Assembly (NCBI RefSeq): GCF_015689175.1
Contig: NZ_CP065047.1
Span: 4,774,001-4,838,000 of the forward strand
Source: Mycobacterium kubicae
GTDB taxonomy: Bacteria; Actinomycetota; Actinomycetes; Mycobacteriales; Mycobacteriaceae
Direction: 5' to 3'
Length of the DNA: 64,000 nucleotides
Program-made: the position numbers and the translations under genes
Part shown: piece by piece, positions 24,460 to 34,029 of the stretch
How the letters are laid out: every line of letters begins with the position of its first letter
Numbering within the stretch: position 1 is the stretch's first letter
The notes under the pieces: model-generated
The model's database searches: none
What the model was told of the DNA's origin: nothing
Seen by the model: only the letters and a program-made list of their open reading frames with translations

Positions 24460-25895
24460 GGTTGCCCCCCTTCTGCCGGGAGCAGACCCGGAATGGGTGC
24501 CGGCGCGGGCGCCGGTGATTCTCCCGGCCGCGTGGGCGCCGGCGGCTGAGGCATCGCCGCACCCGGGATCCGCGCCGGCGGGGGCGGGGGTGGCGGTGCC
24601 GGCGGCACGTCGCCGGGCAGGCCGGTATAAGCCGACACCGCTGGGGGCATCTCCGGCGGCCCGGGCTTGGGGCCCTCCCCGCCGGGCGCCAGACGCGGCT
24701 CGCTGTAGACGATGTTCTGCGGGTCGGCCGACGGCGCGAGCAGGGGGTTCAGCGGGATGGGCAGATAGTTGAAGTTGAACAGCAGCAGCGGGTTGAACAC
24801 GCGCAGTGCGGGACCGGCATACAAGGCGCAGAGCTTGCCCGTCTCAACCGCGGTGACGTTTTCGACGGCCCCCATTTGTGCGCAGTACAAGTTGACCGAG
24901 TTGGCCGTGTTGGACACCGAGAATCCGCCGCGGATGACGCCCATGTCGGGTTCGTAGTCGTTATAGCCGTTCGCGAGCGCGTTCGGGGTGACGTGCAGGA
25001 TGTTCTGCAGCGACATCTTGTTGTCGACCAAGATCTGAGTGAGGTCGGCCAGCCGAGTGATCTGTTCCGATGTTTGGTCACGGGTTCCTTCGATGAACCG
25101 CTGCACTTCACCGACCGCCTGCGACAGATTCGTCAGTGCCGCATCCAGATCCGACCTGTTCTCGTCGAGCACGCTGGTGAGGGTGGCGAGCCGGTCGTTG
25201 AACACCACCAGCTGCTCGCTGCTGTTGCGCAACACCGACACGAAGGTCTGCAGGTTCTTGATGACCTCGACGATGTTTCCACTGCCGCTGGCCAACGTTC
25301 TTGCCAGACCGGACAGCTGAGCCAGGGTCTGCCGCAGTTTCTCCCCGTTGCCCTCACCCAGCGCGTTAGCAGCGCTGTCGATGAAGCGCCCCACCGACGT
25401 CGAGACCTCCGTGGCAGGCGCCCCCGGCTTCGGGCCCAGATCCGTTGCCAGGCGCATCAGTTGGTTCTTCACCTCGTCCCACTCCATGGGGACCGCCGTG
25501 CGGCTCAGCGGTATCACCGCGCCGTCGGCCATGGTGGGTCCGCTGGTCCGGTAGGCCGGGGCGAGTTGCACATAGCGGGCAGCGACCAGGTTCTGTGCCA
25601 CCAGCACCGCTTTGGCGTTCGCCGAGATCGGCACACCGTGATCGATGTGCATGACCACCTTGGTCTGCGTCCCCTCGGGGCGAATGGCGCTGATCGTACC
25701 GACTTTGATGCCCGCTACCCGCACATCGTCGCCCGGGTAGATCGCGGTGGCGGTGGTGAAATACGCGGTGATGGTCTTCGGTCCGAAGAAGGTGTTACGG
25801 ATGGCCGTTATCGCCCCGACGATCAGGACGCCGGCCAGCAGGAAAGCCAGGAGGCGTCTGAGCTTCGTACGCGGAACGTTTTGGAGCGGCGTCAT
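24456..25895 (-). CDS. mceD: Mce family protein MceD
   Basis: A 479-aa subunit: N-terminal anchor (LLAFLLAGVLIVGAITAIRN), MCE domain (TAIYPGDDVRVAGIKVGTIS), a helical region with repeated LATDLG/LSGLARTLA segments, the conserved LVDNKMSLQNILHVTPNAL block, and a strongly proline-rich tail (VPPAPPPPPPPARIPG) of about 80 residues. The ATG overlaps the mceC stop (ATGA). The Pro-rich tail, shared with MceE and MceF, may occupy the periplasm or bind partners. Confidence 0.9.
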   Translation of the reverse strand: MTPLQNVPRTKLRRLLAFLLAGVLIVGAITAIRNTFFGPKTITAYFTTATAIYPGDDVRVAGIKVGTISAIRPEGTQTKVVMHIDHGVPISANAKAVLVAQNLVAARYVQLAPAYRTSGPTMADGAVIPLSRTAVPMEWDEVKNQLMRLATDLGPKPGAPATEVSTSVGRFIDSAANALGEGNGEKLRQTLAQLSGLARTLASGSGNIVEVIKNLQTFVSVLRNSSEQLVVFNDRLATLTSVLDENRSDLDAALTNLSQAVGEVQRFIEGTRDQTSEQITRLADLTQILVDNKMSLQNILHVTPNALANGYNDYEPDMGVIRGGFSVSNTANSVNLYCAQMGAVENVTAVETGKLCALYAGPALRVFNPLLLFNFNYLPIPLNPLLAPSADPQNIVYSEPRLAPGGEGPKPGPPEMPPAVSAYTGLPGDVPPAPPPPPPPARIPGAAMPQPPAPTRPGESPAPAPAPIPGLLPAEGGQP

Positions 25896-26974
25896 CGCGA
25901 GCCACCCGGAATACCGTTGTAGGGGAACGGAATCAGAGCGCGCGGCCCGGCATTGTCTGGTGGCGCCCCGGGTGCTCCGTTGGCCCGGAAACCGAAGTAG
26001 TAGTCCCAGAACGGCTGGAACAGCTGGGCCACCAGAAAGTTCGGGACGAAAGCGGTGTAGTAGTAGCCCTCCGAAACCGTTTCGCCCAACGTGATCTGGA
26101 ATTTCGCCAAACCGGGCAGCGCTTTGGTGATGTTGTCCCGGTTCTTCTCCAGCATCGCGGTCACCGAATTCAGCTTGGCCAAGGTCGGCGCGAGTTTGGC
26201 CTCGTTGTCGTGGACCACGCCCTCGAGTTGCTTGGCCACTGCAGAGGTATTGGCAAGCAGCTGCACGATTTCCTGCCTGCGCTGCACCAGTACGCTCAGC
26301 AAGTCGTTGGCGTTGAGAATCAGGGTGTTCACCTGGTCACTGCGCTGGGCCAGGATTTTCGTGACATCGGCTGCGCCCTTGAGTAGTTCGCTCAGCGACT
26401 TGTTGCGGTTGTTGAGCGCCTGGGACAGGCGAGTCACGCCCTCGAAGGTCGGACCCAGTTGCGGCGCAATCTGATCCAGCGTCGCCGCCAAGGTGTCCAG
26501 AGACTGATTGAGCGAATCGGTGTTGGTGCCGGCGACATCACCGGCGAGATCGCTGACGGCGTCGCTCAGCGAGTACGGCGAAGACGTCCGTTTCAGCGGG
26601 ATGAGATCCAGGGGACGCATCCTGCCTGCACCGGCGGATTCCACGTCAAGCACCCGCTGGCCCAATAGCGAACCGGTTCTGATGTGTGCGGTGGAGTTCG
26701 AGCCCAGCTCTACTGTCCCCTTGACCGTGAACGTCACCAGCGCATCGCCTTTGTCGAGGGCCACGCTGGACACCGAGCCGACTTTGACCCCTGAGATCAA
26801 GACGTCGTTGCCGGTCGACAAGCCGCCGGCTTCGGCGAACCGTGCCTGATAACGAACCATGGTGGCCCGCTCGATGAGTTGGTCCGGCGACAACCCGACG
26901 GTGATGAGCAGGGCCATCAGCATGACCCCGACGAATCCCGCCTTGATGAGTCTGGCACCGCGGTACTTATTCAT
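25892..26974 (-). CDS. mceC: Mce family protein MceC
   Basis: A 360-aa subunit. ATG at 26974 gives an anchor (AGFVGVMLMALLITVGLS) and overlaps the mceB stop by 8 bp; the longer frame would overlap further. The MCE domain contains AGGLSTGNDVLISGVKVGSV, followed by the LGQRVLDVESAG strand and a long helical region (LSQALNNRNKSLSELLKGAA, VTKILAQRSDQVNTLILNAN). The ending is short and lacks the proline-rich tail of MceD-F. Part of the heterohexameric lipid tunnel. Confidence 0.9.
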   Translation of the reverse strand: MNKYRGARLIKAGFVGVMLMALLITVGLSPDQLIERATMVRYQARFAEAGGLSTGNDVLISGVKVGSVSSVALDKGDALVTFTVKGTVELGSNSTAHIRTGSLLGQRVLDVESAGAGRMRPLDLIPLKRTSSPYSLSDAVSDLAGDVAGTNTDSLNQSLDTLAATLDQIAPQLGPTFEGVTRLSQALNNRNKSLSELLKGAADVTKILAQRSDQVNTLILNANDLLSVLVQRRQEIVQLLANTSAVAKQLEGVVHDNEAKLAPTLAKLNSVTAMLEKNRDNITKALPGLAKFQITLGETVSEGYYYTAFVPNFLVAQLFQPFWDYYFGFRANGAPGAPPDNAGPRALIPFPYNGIPGGSR

Positions 26975-28007
26975 TGACGTCCTTGGGCTCCGCGCACCTG
27001 CCACCCATCTGTTTGAAGATGGGCACTACGACAGTGCGGTATTGGAGGTCAGAGACGCGCAGGCTCAACTCGCAGAGGTAGTACGGGATCCAGCTCCCGT
27101 AGGAGCCGAGCCGGACCAGTTTCTTGTAGTTGTGCGGCAGCCGCTGCAGCGAGGTGTCCAGCTTGTCCTGGTCGCTTTGGAGTATCGGCGCGAGCCGGTT
27201 GAGCTGATCGACCGTGCCGGCCAGGGGTCTGCGCGCTCTGTTGAGTAGATCGGCAATCGAGGCGGTGCCGTTGTCCAGCGCGTCGATCGCGGTCCCGATG
27301 GTGCGACGCTCGTCGGAGAATGCGGTGACCACCTTTTGCAGCCGATCCAGCGCGCCGGAGAATTTGTCGCCGTCCTTGTCCAGCGTCGCCAACACGGTAT
27401 TGAGATTGTCGATCAACTGTTCCACGGTGTCGTTGTTGTCGGCCAACGTGTTCGAGAACGATGAGGTCTTCGACATCAGTGACTGCAGGGTTCCGCCTTC
27501 ACCCTGGAAAACCTGCAACAACGCCGCGGTCAGCTCGTTGACGTCTTTCGGATTGAGGCCTTGGATAACGGGTTTCAGGCCGCCCAGCAGCAGGTCGAGG
27601 TCCAGGGCGGGAGCCGTCCGATCGACCGGGATCTGTCCCTGCGCCGGCAGTATCTTGGTCGACCCTGGACCGTTGAGCAGCTCGAGGTAGCGGTCGCCGA
27701 CCAGGTTGAGGTATCGGACCGCGGCACGGGTACCGGTGGTGAGCACGACGGTGTTGTCGACATCGAAGTCCACCAACACCTTCTTGTCCGAGCGCAGCGT
27801 GACGCTGTTCACGGTGCCCACCCGGATGCCGGCGACTCGGACGGTCTGCCCCTCTTTGAGGCGCGAGGCGTCGGCGAAAACCGCCGAATACCCTGTGGTG
27901 GAACCGGTTCGGTACTGGCCGAAGACGAAGAACAGCGACACCGTCAGCAGCACCATGACCAGCGCGAAAACGCCGAACTTGATCATCATCCCGCGCGACC
28001 CGCTCAT
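26967..28007 (-). CDS. mceB: Mce family protein MceB
   Basis: A 346-aa subunit starting MSGSRGMMIKFGVFALVMVL; the ATG at 28007 overlaps the mceA stop (ATGA), which sets the start against a much longer frame. The MCE domain reads ASRLKEGQTVRVAGIRVGTV and LVGDRYLELLNG. A helical region of about 170 residues and a compact C-terminal part with two cysteines (YYLCELSLRV, GGRCAEPK) follow, as in other MceB proteins. No proline-rich tail. Second subunit of the Mce complex. Confidence 0.9.
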   Translation of the reverse strand: MSGSRGMMIKFGVFALVMVLLTVSLFFVFGQYRTGSTTGYSAVFADASRLKEGQTVRVAGIRVGTVNSVTLRSDKKVLVDFDVDNTVVLTTGTRAAVRYLNLVGDRYLELLNGPGSTKILPAQGQIPVDRTAPALDLDLLLGGLKPVIQGLNPKDVNELTAALLQVFQGEGGTLQSLMSKTSSFSNTLADNNDTVEQLIDNLNTVLATLDKDGDKFSGALDRLQKVVTAFSDERRTIGTAIDALDNGTASIADLLNRARRPLAGTVDQLNRLAPILQSDQDKLDTSLQRLPHNYKKLVRLGSYGSWIPYYLCELSLRVSDLQYRTVVVPIFKQMGGRCAEPKDVNE

Positions 28008-29191
28008 CCGGGTTGCCCGATCTGCATCGAGTTGCGTGGCGGGCCGTCGATCGGTCCGTACAGCAGCTGCTTGAGGGCGTCGGAGTTGATCAGAACGTGC
28101 GGGTTGCCGTACGCCCACGGATTGGCCACGACATCGGTGACGACATACGGCGGAGCGACGTTGAACGGTACGTCGGGCAGGGTCTCGCAGTGCGGCCCAC
28201 CGGTGGCGGCCACTTTGGGCAGATTGGTCGGGTACCGGTAGCGTTCGGCGCCCAGTTCGAGACCGACCAGAACGGTGACGCCCGGGTCCGGCAACGGTTG
28301 CCCTTTGGTGTTCACCAAGGCTCCGGCAAGACCGCACCACAGCGCCTGGTGGTATTCGCTGAGCAGATCGGTGGTGGGCGCCAGGAGATGCATGACGTTG
28401 GCCAACGCTTGCCGGTTTCCGCCCACCACTTCGTTGCCCGTGTCGGCCAGACCGATTGCGCTGATCAGAAATTCGTCCAGGCTGTGCTGTTCATCGACGA
28501 GCGTCTTGCTGATTCGGATCGCATTGTTGGCCGTCTCCATCAGATTCGGCGCCGCGTCGGCGTAGGCGTTGCTGACCGCGGGCAGCGTCTCGAGGTCGTG
28601 GCTCAACGCCGGCAGAACGGCAAGTTGCTTGCCCAAGAACGCGTTGAGATCGGACAAGCCCTGACCGATCTTGTTGCCGCGGTCATTGACCGCGGTGGCG
28701 ATCGCGCCCAATGTCTCGTTCAGCTTGGCGGGATCAATCGACGACAACACCGAAGTCAATTGCTCGAATACCGTGTTGATCTCCACGGTGACGTCTTTGT
28801 TCTGCAGCACCGCATTGGGTTTGAGAGGCTGCGGTGAGGGAGTGGCGGGCGGCACCAGTTCGACGAATTTGGCGCCGAACACCGTCGTCGACGCGATGTC
28901 GACATGCACGTTCGACGGAATCAGGCGCATCTGCGCAGGTTGCATCGCGAGGTTCAGCACGGCTTTACCGTCCGGGCGGGACTGGATCGATTCGACCTTG
29001 CCCACCACGACCCCGCGCATCTTGACTTTGGCCTCGGGATTCATCACCAGTCCGGCGCGCGGGGAAACGACGGTGATCGGCACGCTCGTGGTGAAGTCGC
29101 CCCGGAACAGGCCCAGCGCAACGGCAATGATCGACCCGATGACCAGGATCGTTGCCAGACCCGCCAGGGGTCGTGCGTAGGAGCGCTTCAC
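28004..29191 (-). CDS. mceA: Mce family protein MceA
   Basis: A 395-aa subunit with an N-terminal anchor (LAGLATILVIGSIIAVALGL), MCE domain (GLVMNPEAKVKMRGVVVGKV, TVFGAKFVELVPP), the helical tunnel region and a C-terminal domain with WCGLAGALV and HCETLPDVPF cysteines and the TNLPKV...GGPHC signature of MceA proteins. It follows yrbEB by 18 bp. MceA is the first secreted subunit of the importer; the substrate class cannot be read from sequence. Confidence 0.9.
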   Translation of the reverse strand: MKRSYARPLAGLATILVIGSIIAVALGLFRGDFTTSVPITVVSPRAGLVMNPEAKVKMRGVVVGKVESIQSRPDGKAVLNLAMQPAQMRLIPSNVHVDIASTTVFGAKFVELVPPATPSPQPLKPNAVLQNKDVTVEINTVFEQLTSVLSSIDPAKLNETLGAIATAVNDRGNKIGQGLSDLNAFLGKQLAVLPALSHDLETLPAVSNAYADAAPNLMETANNAIRISKTLVDEQHSLDEFLISAIGLADTGNEVVGGNRQALANVMHLLAPTTDLLSEYHQALWCGLAGALVNTKGQPLPDPGVTVLVGLELGAERYRYPTNLPKVAATGGPHCETLPDVPFNVAPPYVVTDVVANPWAYGNPHVLINSDALKQLLYGPIDGPPRNSMQIGQPG

Positions 29192-29209
29192 TGTCCCTTT
29201 CCCATCCCG

Positions 29210-30055
29210 CTAACCCGAGAGGTTGAAGTTGCCGTTGGAGCCGTAGATCGAAAGCGAGACGAGCAAAGTCACCGACACCACGACGATCAGGGAGGTGCGC
29301 ACCGCATTACCGGTCGCGACGCCCACTCCCGCGGGCCCGCCCGCCGCGAAGTAGCCGTAATAGGTATGGATCAGCAAGATCGTCAGGGCCATCAAGATTG
29401 CTTGCAGGAACGACCACAACAAGTCGATCGGGTTGAGGAACGTCGTGAAGTAGTGGTTGTACAAGCCGCTTGACTGGCCGAACAGGACGACGGTCGTGAA
29501 CTGGCTGGCAAGGAACGACAGGACGACGGCGATGCTGTACAACGGGGTGATCGCCAACATGCCGGCGGCGATCCGGGTGCTCACCAGGTACGAAACCGGC
29601 CGGATAGCCATCGATTCCAGCGCGTCGATCTCCTCGTTGATGCGCATGGCGCCCAATTGAGCGGTGACGCCCGCACCGAAGGTGGCCGCCAGTCCGATCC
29701 CGGCGACGATGGGCGCGGCAATCCGCACGTTGATGAAGGCGGCCAGGAATCCGGTCAGCGCCTCGATACCGATGTTCCCCAACGAGCTGTAGCCCTGCAC
29801 GGCCAATGTGCCGCCGGTGGCGAGCGTCAAGAAGCCCACGATCACCAGGGTTCCGCCGATCATCGCCAAAGTCCCGGCGCCCATGCTGATCTCGGCGATG
29901 AGACGCACGACCTCCCGCCCGTAATGCGTGACGGCGAACGGGATTCCGCCGAGCGCCTTGCCGTAGAACAATGTGTGATCACCGATGCGCCCCATCAGGG
30001 CAACCGGCTTGTCGAATTGGCGCCACAGTCGCGGATAGACGGCTCTCAGCGTCAC
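29210..30055 (-). CDS. yrbEB: Mce operon permease YrbEB
   Basis: A 281-aa MlaE-type ABC permease with about five helices. The family loop is LGAMRINEEIDALESMAIRP, which docks the ATPase Mkl/MceG encoded elsewhere. A GTG at 30055 is used because the first in-frame valine codon upstream is GTC and not a start. A GGGGAGG lies about 13 bases upstream, rather far. It lies 34 bp after yrbEA. With YrbEA it forms the inner-membrane dimer below the Mce tunnel. Confidence 0.85.
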   Translation of the reverse strand: MTLRAVYPRLWRQFDKPVALMGRIGDHTLFYGKALGGIPFAVTHYGREVVRLIAEISMGAGTLAMIGGTLVIVGFLTLATGGTLAVQGYSSLGNIGIEALTGFLAAFINVRIAAPIVAGIGLAATFGAGVTAQLGAMRINEEIDALESMAIRPVSYLVSTRIAAGMLAITPLYSIAVVLSFLASQFTTVVLFGQSSGLYNHYFTTFLNPIDLLWSFLQAILMALTILLIHTYYGYFAAGGPAGVGVATGNAVRTSLIVVVSVTLLVSLSIYGSNGNFNLSG

Positions 30056-30089
30056 AGCGTTTTCGACACCTCCCCTGACCCGATCGGAC

Positions 30090-30896
30090 TTACTTGGTCG
30101 ACATGCGGATGCCGATAGCGGTGACGACGACATTCACCACGAACAGCGACATGAACGCGTACACCACGGTCTCGTTGACGGCGTTCCCGACCGCCTTCGC
30201 GCCGCCCCCGGACACCGTCAGCCCGCGGTAACAGGCGACCAACCCGGCGATCAAGCCGAAAAGCGCTGCCTTGGTGCAGGAAATGATCACTTCGGGCACC
30301 CCGGTCAACAAGGTGATGCCCGCCGCGAACGCACCCGGATTGACGTCTTGCACGAACACCGAAAAGATGTAGCCGCCCAGGATCCCGATGATGACCACCA
30401 GGCTGTTCAGCAGCAGCGCCACCAGCCCCGAGGCCAACATGCGCGGTGTCACCAGGCGCTGAACCGGGTTGATACCCAACACTTCCATCGCGTCGATCTC
30501 TTCACGGATGGTCCGGGAGCCCAAGTCCGCGCACATGGCCGTGGCGCCGGCACCGGCGACGATCAACACGGTGACCAGCGGGCCCACCTGCGTGACGGCA
30601 CCGAACGCGGCACCGGCACCGGACAGGTCAGCGGCCCCCAGCTCGCGCAGCAAGATGTTGAGGGTGAAGCTGACCAGGACGGTGAACGGAATGGCCACCA
30701 GCAGGGTGGGCAGCATGGCCACCCGCGCGACGAACCACGACTGTTCGAGGAACTCGCGTCCCTGGAAGGGTCGGCGGAACAAGAACTTGATGGCATCTGC
30801 CGACATGGCGAACAGACCCCCGACTGCCTCCATGGGTTTGGAACCCCGGCCCAGGCTGATGCCTGCTGACCAGCGGTCGGCTCCCTTACTCACCAT
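30090..30896 (-). CDS. yrbEA: Mce operon permease YrbEA
   Basis: A 268-aa MlaE-type permease opening the mce operon. The ATG at 30896 has a GGGAGGA site; starts further upstream would need a poor leader. Features are FLFRRPFQGREFLEQSWFVA, the coupling loop GSRTIREEIDAMEVLGINPV and the conserved YRGLTVSGGGAKAVGNAVNE block near the end. Its sequence is close to what I recall of YrbE4A, the sterol-importer permease, but YrbEA proteins are similar across all mce operons, so the operon type is not decided. Confidence 0.88.
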   Translation of the reverse strand: MVSKGADRWSAGISLGRGSKPMEAVGGLFAMSADAIKFLFRRPFQGREFLEQSWFVARVAMLPTLLVAIPFTVLVSFTLNILLRELGAADLSGAGAAFGAVTQVGPLVTVLIVAGAGATAMCADLGSRTIREEIDAMEVLGINPVQRLVTPRMLASGLVALLLNSLVVIIGILGGYIFSVFVQDVNPGAFAAGITLLTGVPEVIISCTKAALFGLIAGLVACYRGLTVSGGGAKAVGNAVNETVVYAFMSLFVVNVVVTAIGIRMSTK

Positions 30897-31177
30897 GGAC
30901 GCGAATTCCTCCCGCGCGCATACCCAACGCTTCGCCACCAACTGCACTGCAACCGTCTAGGCATGTCCTCCTCACGCCAGACCTCCGTTCTGTTGCGTGA
31001 GTTGGCGCTTCCCGACCGTGTTGGCCGCCCGAGCCGCCAAGTCGTGAAGCGTTTGGCGATTATGACGCAGATCACGTCCCCGGGGAATGAAAAACGCATA
31101 ACCGTTATCCCGACGGTGCGTCGGCCGGTGACGGCCGGACGTGAAGCGAGGTTTCGGCAACTCCGACATCGTGGGAC
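30897..31177. promoter_or_regulatory. Leader region of the mce operon
   Basis: About 280 bp between the CoA-transferase stop and yrbEA, both minus strand; it probably holds the mce promoter. ATAACCGTTAT at 31098-31108 is a short perfect palindrome. I see no GAGAATNNNATTCTC copy and no KstR-type operator. A 65-codon minus frame at 30972-31169 is not convincing. Confidence 0.45.
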
Positions 31178-32383
31178 CTAGGTGACCGCGCCGGCCGTCT
31201 TGAGCTCGATGATCCGATCCCAGTCGAGCCCGAGGTCCAGCAAAATGTCGTCGGTCTGCTCGGCGAATCCCGGGGCCGGACCGCTCTGCGGCGCGGTGAC
31301 GTCGAACTGCACGGGATTAGCGACCAGTTCCAGTTCGCCGGCCGCCACGATGTACTCATTGGCCCGGATCTGCGCGTCCTCGGCCGCTTGCAAGGTGTCC
31401 TGCACCGGGGCCCACGGCCCAGCGAGCGTCGCAAACCGCTCGCTCCATTCGGCGAGCGTGCGGGTCGCGATGACCTTGCTCAGAATCTCCACCGCCTCAG
31501 CGGTATTGGCGGCGATGCTGTCCACGGTGGCGAACCGCGGGTCATCGGCCAACTCGGGGAGGTCGACGTGGCGGCACACATCGGCCCAGAATTTGGTCGG
31601 CTGCATCATCACCAAGGAGATGTAGCGTTCGTCAGAAGTCGCATACACCCCCACCAGCGGGTTGATCGGTGACCCGTGTATGCCGGGCGGCGGTGCTTGC
31701 ATCAACTGACCCAAGTGGTTGGTCAACGCCACCGTGTGACCCAGCGACCACAGTCCGCTGCCCAACAACGACACGTCGACCACGGACGGCTCACCGGTGC
31801 GTTCGCGCTTGAGCAGCGCCGCCGCGATGCCCCCGGCGAGATTGGTGCCAGAGATGGTGTCGCCGTAGGCGGGCCCAGGTGGGTTGATCATCCCCGAGTA
31901 GCCCATCGGTGTGATGGTGGCCGCCGTTCCGGCGCGGCACCAGAACGCCGTCATGTCGTAACCGCCCTTGGTGGCTTCCTGACCGCGGGGCCCCAGCGCG
32001 CTGCCGCGCGCGTAGATGATCGACGGGTTCACCGCGCGGATGTCGTCGACGTCGATGCCGAACTTCTGGCGCGCGTCGGGCAGGAAGCTGGTCAGAAAGA
32101 CATCGGACCGGCGGGCCAGTTCGTAGAGCACTTCCCTGCCCTCGGGAACGGACATGTCCAACCCGATGCTGCGCTTGCCGCGGTTGGCGTGCTCGATGTT
32201 GGGGTTCGGATCACCTTCCACGCGCAACATGCCGGTCTGCCGCAATCCGCGCTGAGGGTCACCGGTCACCGCATGCTCAACCTTGATGACATCGGCGCCC
32301 CACTCGACCAGCACTGCGCCGGCCGACGGGACGAAGCCGTACATCGCGACTTCCAGAACTCGGATGCCCTCTAATGGCTTCAC
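31178..32383 (-). CDS. CoA-transferase family III (CaiB/BaiF) protein
   Basis: A 401-aa family III CoA-transferase moving CoA between carboxylates through a glutamyl/aspartyl thioester. It opens KPLEGIRVLEVAMYGFVPSA and has VIKVEHAVTGDPQRGL, DVFLTSFLPDARQKFGID and GYDMTAFWCRAG, where the YD aspartate aligns with the catalytic Asp of the family. Unlike the far-type protein, it lacks the His-Asp racemase pair, so transfer is more likely. Its ATG overlaps the aldehyde dehydrogenase stop (ATGA). Could activate the acid made by that enzyme. Confidence 0.82.
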   Translation of the reverse strand: MKPLEGIRVLEVAMYGFVPSAGAVLVEWGADVIKVEHAVTGDPQRGLRQTGMLRVEGDPNPNIEHANRGKRSIGLDMSVPEGREVLYELARRSDVFLTSFLPDARQKFGIDVDDIRAVNPSIIYARGSALGPRGQEATKGGYDMTAFWCRAGTAATITPMGYSGMINPPGPAYGDTISGTNLAGGIAAALLKRERTGEPSVVDVSLLGSGLWSLGHTVALTNHLGQLMQAPPPGIHGSPINPLVGVYATSDERYISLVMMQPTKFWADVCRHVDLPELADDPRFATVDSIAANTAEAVEILSKVIATRTLAEWSERFATLAGPWAPVQDTLQAAEDAQIRANEYIVAAGELELVANPVQFDVTAPQSGPAPGFAEQTDDILLDLGLDWDRIIELKTAGAVT

Positions 32384-33900
32384 GCTGGTGCCCCTAACAC
32401 TGGAACCGCATATGTCTTGAGTTCCAAGAACTCTTCGAGTCCGGCGGCTCCCATCTCGCGTCCCACCCCGGACTGCTTGAAGCCGCCGAACGGGCTGTCC
32501 GCGCCGAAGTAGTTGCCGCCGTTGATGGAGAAGGATCCGGCGCGGATGCGCCGTGCCACTGCCAGCGCCCGGTCCTGGTCGCGACTGAACACCGCACCGG
32601 CCAAGCCGTAGATCGAGTTGTTGGCGATGCGCACCGCGTCGTCGTCATCGTCGTACGCGATGACGACGAGCACCGGTCCGAACACCTCCTCTTGCGCGAT
32701 CTCGCTGTCGGGATCCACATTCGTCAGCAAGGTGGGTGCATAGAAGTAGCCCGGGTCCACCCGCTTACCGCCGGTGACCAGCGTGGCCCCGGCGGCGACG
32801 GCGCGCTGCACCATGCCGTCGACCTTGTCGCGTTGACGTTCGTTGATGAGCGGGCCCATATAAATTTTCGGGTCCGCCGGGTCGCCGTGGCGCACCTTGG
32901 CGAAGTTCTCCGCGATGAGCTCGACAATTTCGTCGTGGTGTTTCTTGGGTACCAGCAGCCGCGACGTCAAGGCACAACCCTGGCCCGCATGGGTGACCAT
33001 GCTGAACGCCGCGAACATGCCGGCGCCGGCGAAGTCGGCGTCGTCGAGCATGATGACCGCCGACTTGCCGCCCAGCTCCAGGAACACGCGCTTGACGGTC
33101 TGGCTGGCTGCCGCCATGATCTTGCGCCCGACGGCAGTCGAGCCGGTGAAGGTGACGACGTCGACGTCCGGGCTGGTGGTGAGCGCGGCTCCGACTTCGG
33201 GATCCGAGGAACTCAAGACGTTCACCACGCCGGCGGGAATGTCGGTGTGCTTAGCGATCAACTCGCCCAACGCCAGCGTGACCAGAGGTGTGTCGGGAGC
33301 ACCTTTGAGCACCACCGTGCAGCCGGCGGCCAGCGCCGGAGCCAGCTTGGCCAGCGCGAGTTGGTTCGGGTAGTTGTAGGCGATGATGGCGGCCACCACC
33401 CCGGCCGCTTCTTTTTCCACCCACCGGTGGTGGCGCATGCCGCGAGATTCTTTCTCGCCCAGGTCTTCGGAGAACTCGAAGTTGCCGAGCAAGTCGGCAT
33501 AGAAACCCACGATGGCGATCGGCTCGTCCAGCTGGGCGCCGTGCGTCAATGCGCGGGTGGCACCGACTTCGGCGATGGTGAGCGCACGCAACTCCTCGGC
33601 ATGTTCCGTCAACGCCTGGTGCAGCTGGTTCAGACAACGAATCCGGAACGCGACGTCGGTCGGCCAGGTCGTCGCATCGAACGCGCGCCGGGCCGCAGCG
33701 ATCGCGGCCTGCGCCTCCTCGGCGCCCGCGTCGGGGGCGTTCCCCACCACCTCGCCGGTCGCGGGGTTGATCGATGCGAAAGTCGTCCCGCATGTCGTCA
33801 GCCGACCGTCGATCAGAAGTCGCCGATCGGCCTGCGACGGCGCACCGGCACCGCCCCCGACCGGTCGTGAGACGGTCTCCGCCGTCGACTGCGCTGGCAT
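32380..33900 (-). CDS. NAD(P)+-dependent aldehyde dehydrogenase
   Basis: A 506-aa ALDH superfamily enzyme oxidising an aldehyde to the acid. NAD-binding and catalytic signatures are VTFTGSTAVGRKIM, the general-base glutamate in FLELGGKSAVI and the nucleophilic cysteine in GQGCALTSRL, with EEVFGPVLVVI near the end. ATG at 33900 follows an AGGGGG site; the longer frame would cross operator site 3. It resembles mycobacterial AldA (Rv0768), which also sits near P450, ferredoxin and SDR genes. First gene of a unit with the CoA-transferase. Confidence 0.88.
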   Translation of the reverse strand: MPAQSTAETVSRPVGGGAGAPSQADRRLLIDGRLTTCGTTFASINPATGEVVGNAPDAGAEEAQAAIAAARRAFDATTWPTDVAFRIRCLNQLHQALTEHAEELRALTIAEVGATRALTHGAQLDEPIAIVGFYADLLGNFEFSEDLGEKESRGMRHHRWVEKEAAGVVAAIIAYNYPNQLALAKLAPALAAGCTVVLKGAPDTPLVTLALGELIAKHTDIPAGVVNVLSSSDPEVGAALTTSPDVDVVTFTGSTAVGRKIMAAASQTVKRVFLELGGKSAVIMLDDADFAGAGMFAAFSMVTHAGQGCALTSRLLVPKKHHDEIVELIAENFAKVRHGDPADPKIYMGPLINERQRDKVDGMVQRAVAAGATLVTGGKRVDPGYFYAPTLLTNVDPDSEIAQEEVFGPVLVVIAYDDDDDAVRIANNSIYGLAGAVFSRDQDRALAVARRIRAGSFSINGGNYFGADSPFGGFKQSGVGREMGAAGLEEFLELKTYAVPVLGAPA

Positions 33901-33942
33901 GGTCAAGGCCCCCTGATCTGCAGCTGATGTGGTGCCGATCAC

Positions 33943-33957
33943 GATAATTTCATTCTC
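33943..33957. promoter_or_regulatory. Operator GATAATTTCATTCTC (site 3)
   Basis: Eleven of the twelve defined bases of GAGAATNNNATTCTC are matched, 42 bp before the aldehyde dehydrogenase start. Confidence 0.6.
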
Positions 33958-34029
33958 ATCCCCGGCGAATCCTACATTCGAAGGCTGAGAATTCAAGAAA
34001 GTTCGAGGGCTCGATCCCACCGTCGACCA

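Noticed and set aside
31098..31108. ATAACCGTTAT as a KstR-type operator
   Set aside because: KstR sites need AAC and GTT two bases apart; here one base separates them. I keep it only as a short palindrome.
30972..31169. 65-codon minus-strand frame before the mce operon
   Set aside because: No ribosome site, basic low-complexity composition, and it fills the expected promoter region.
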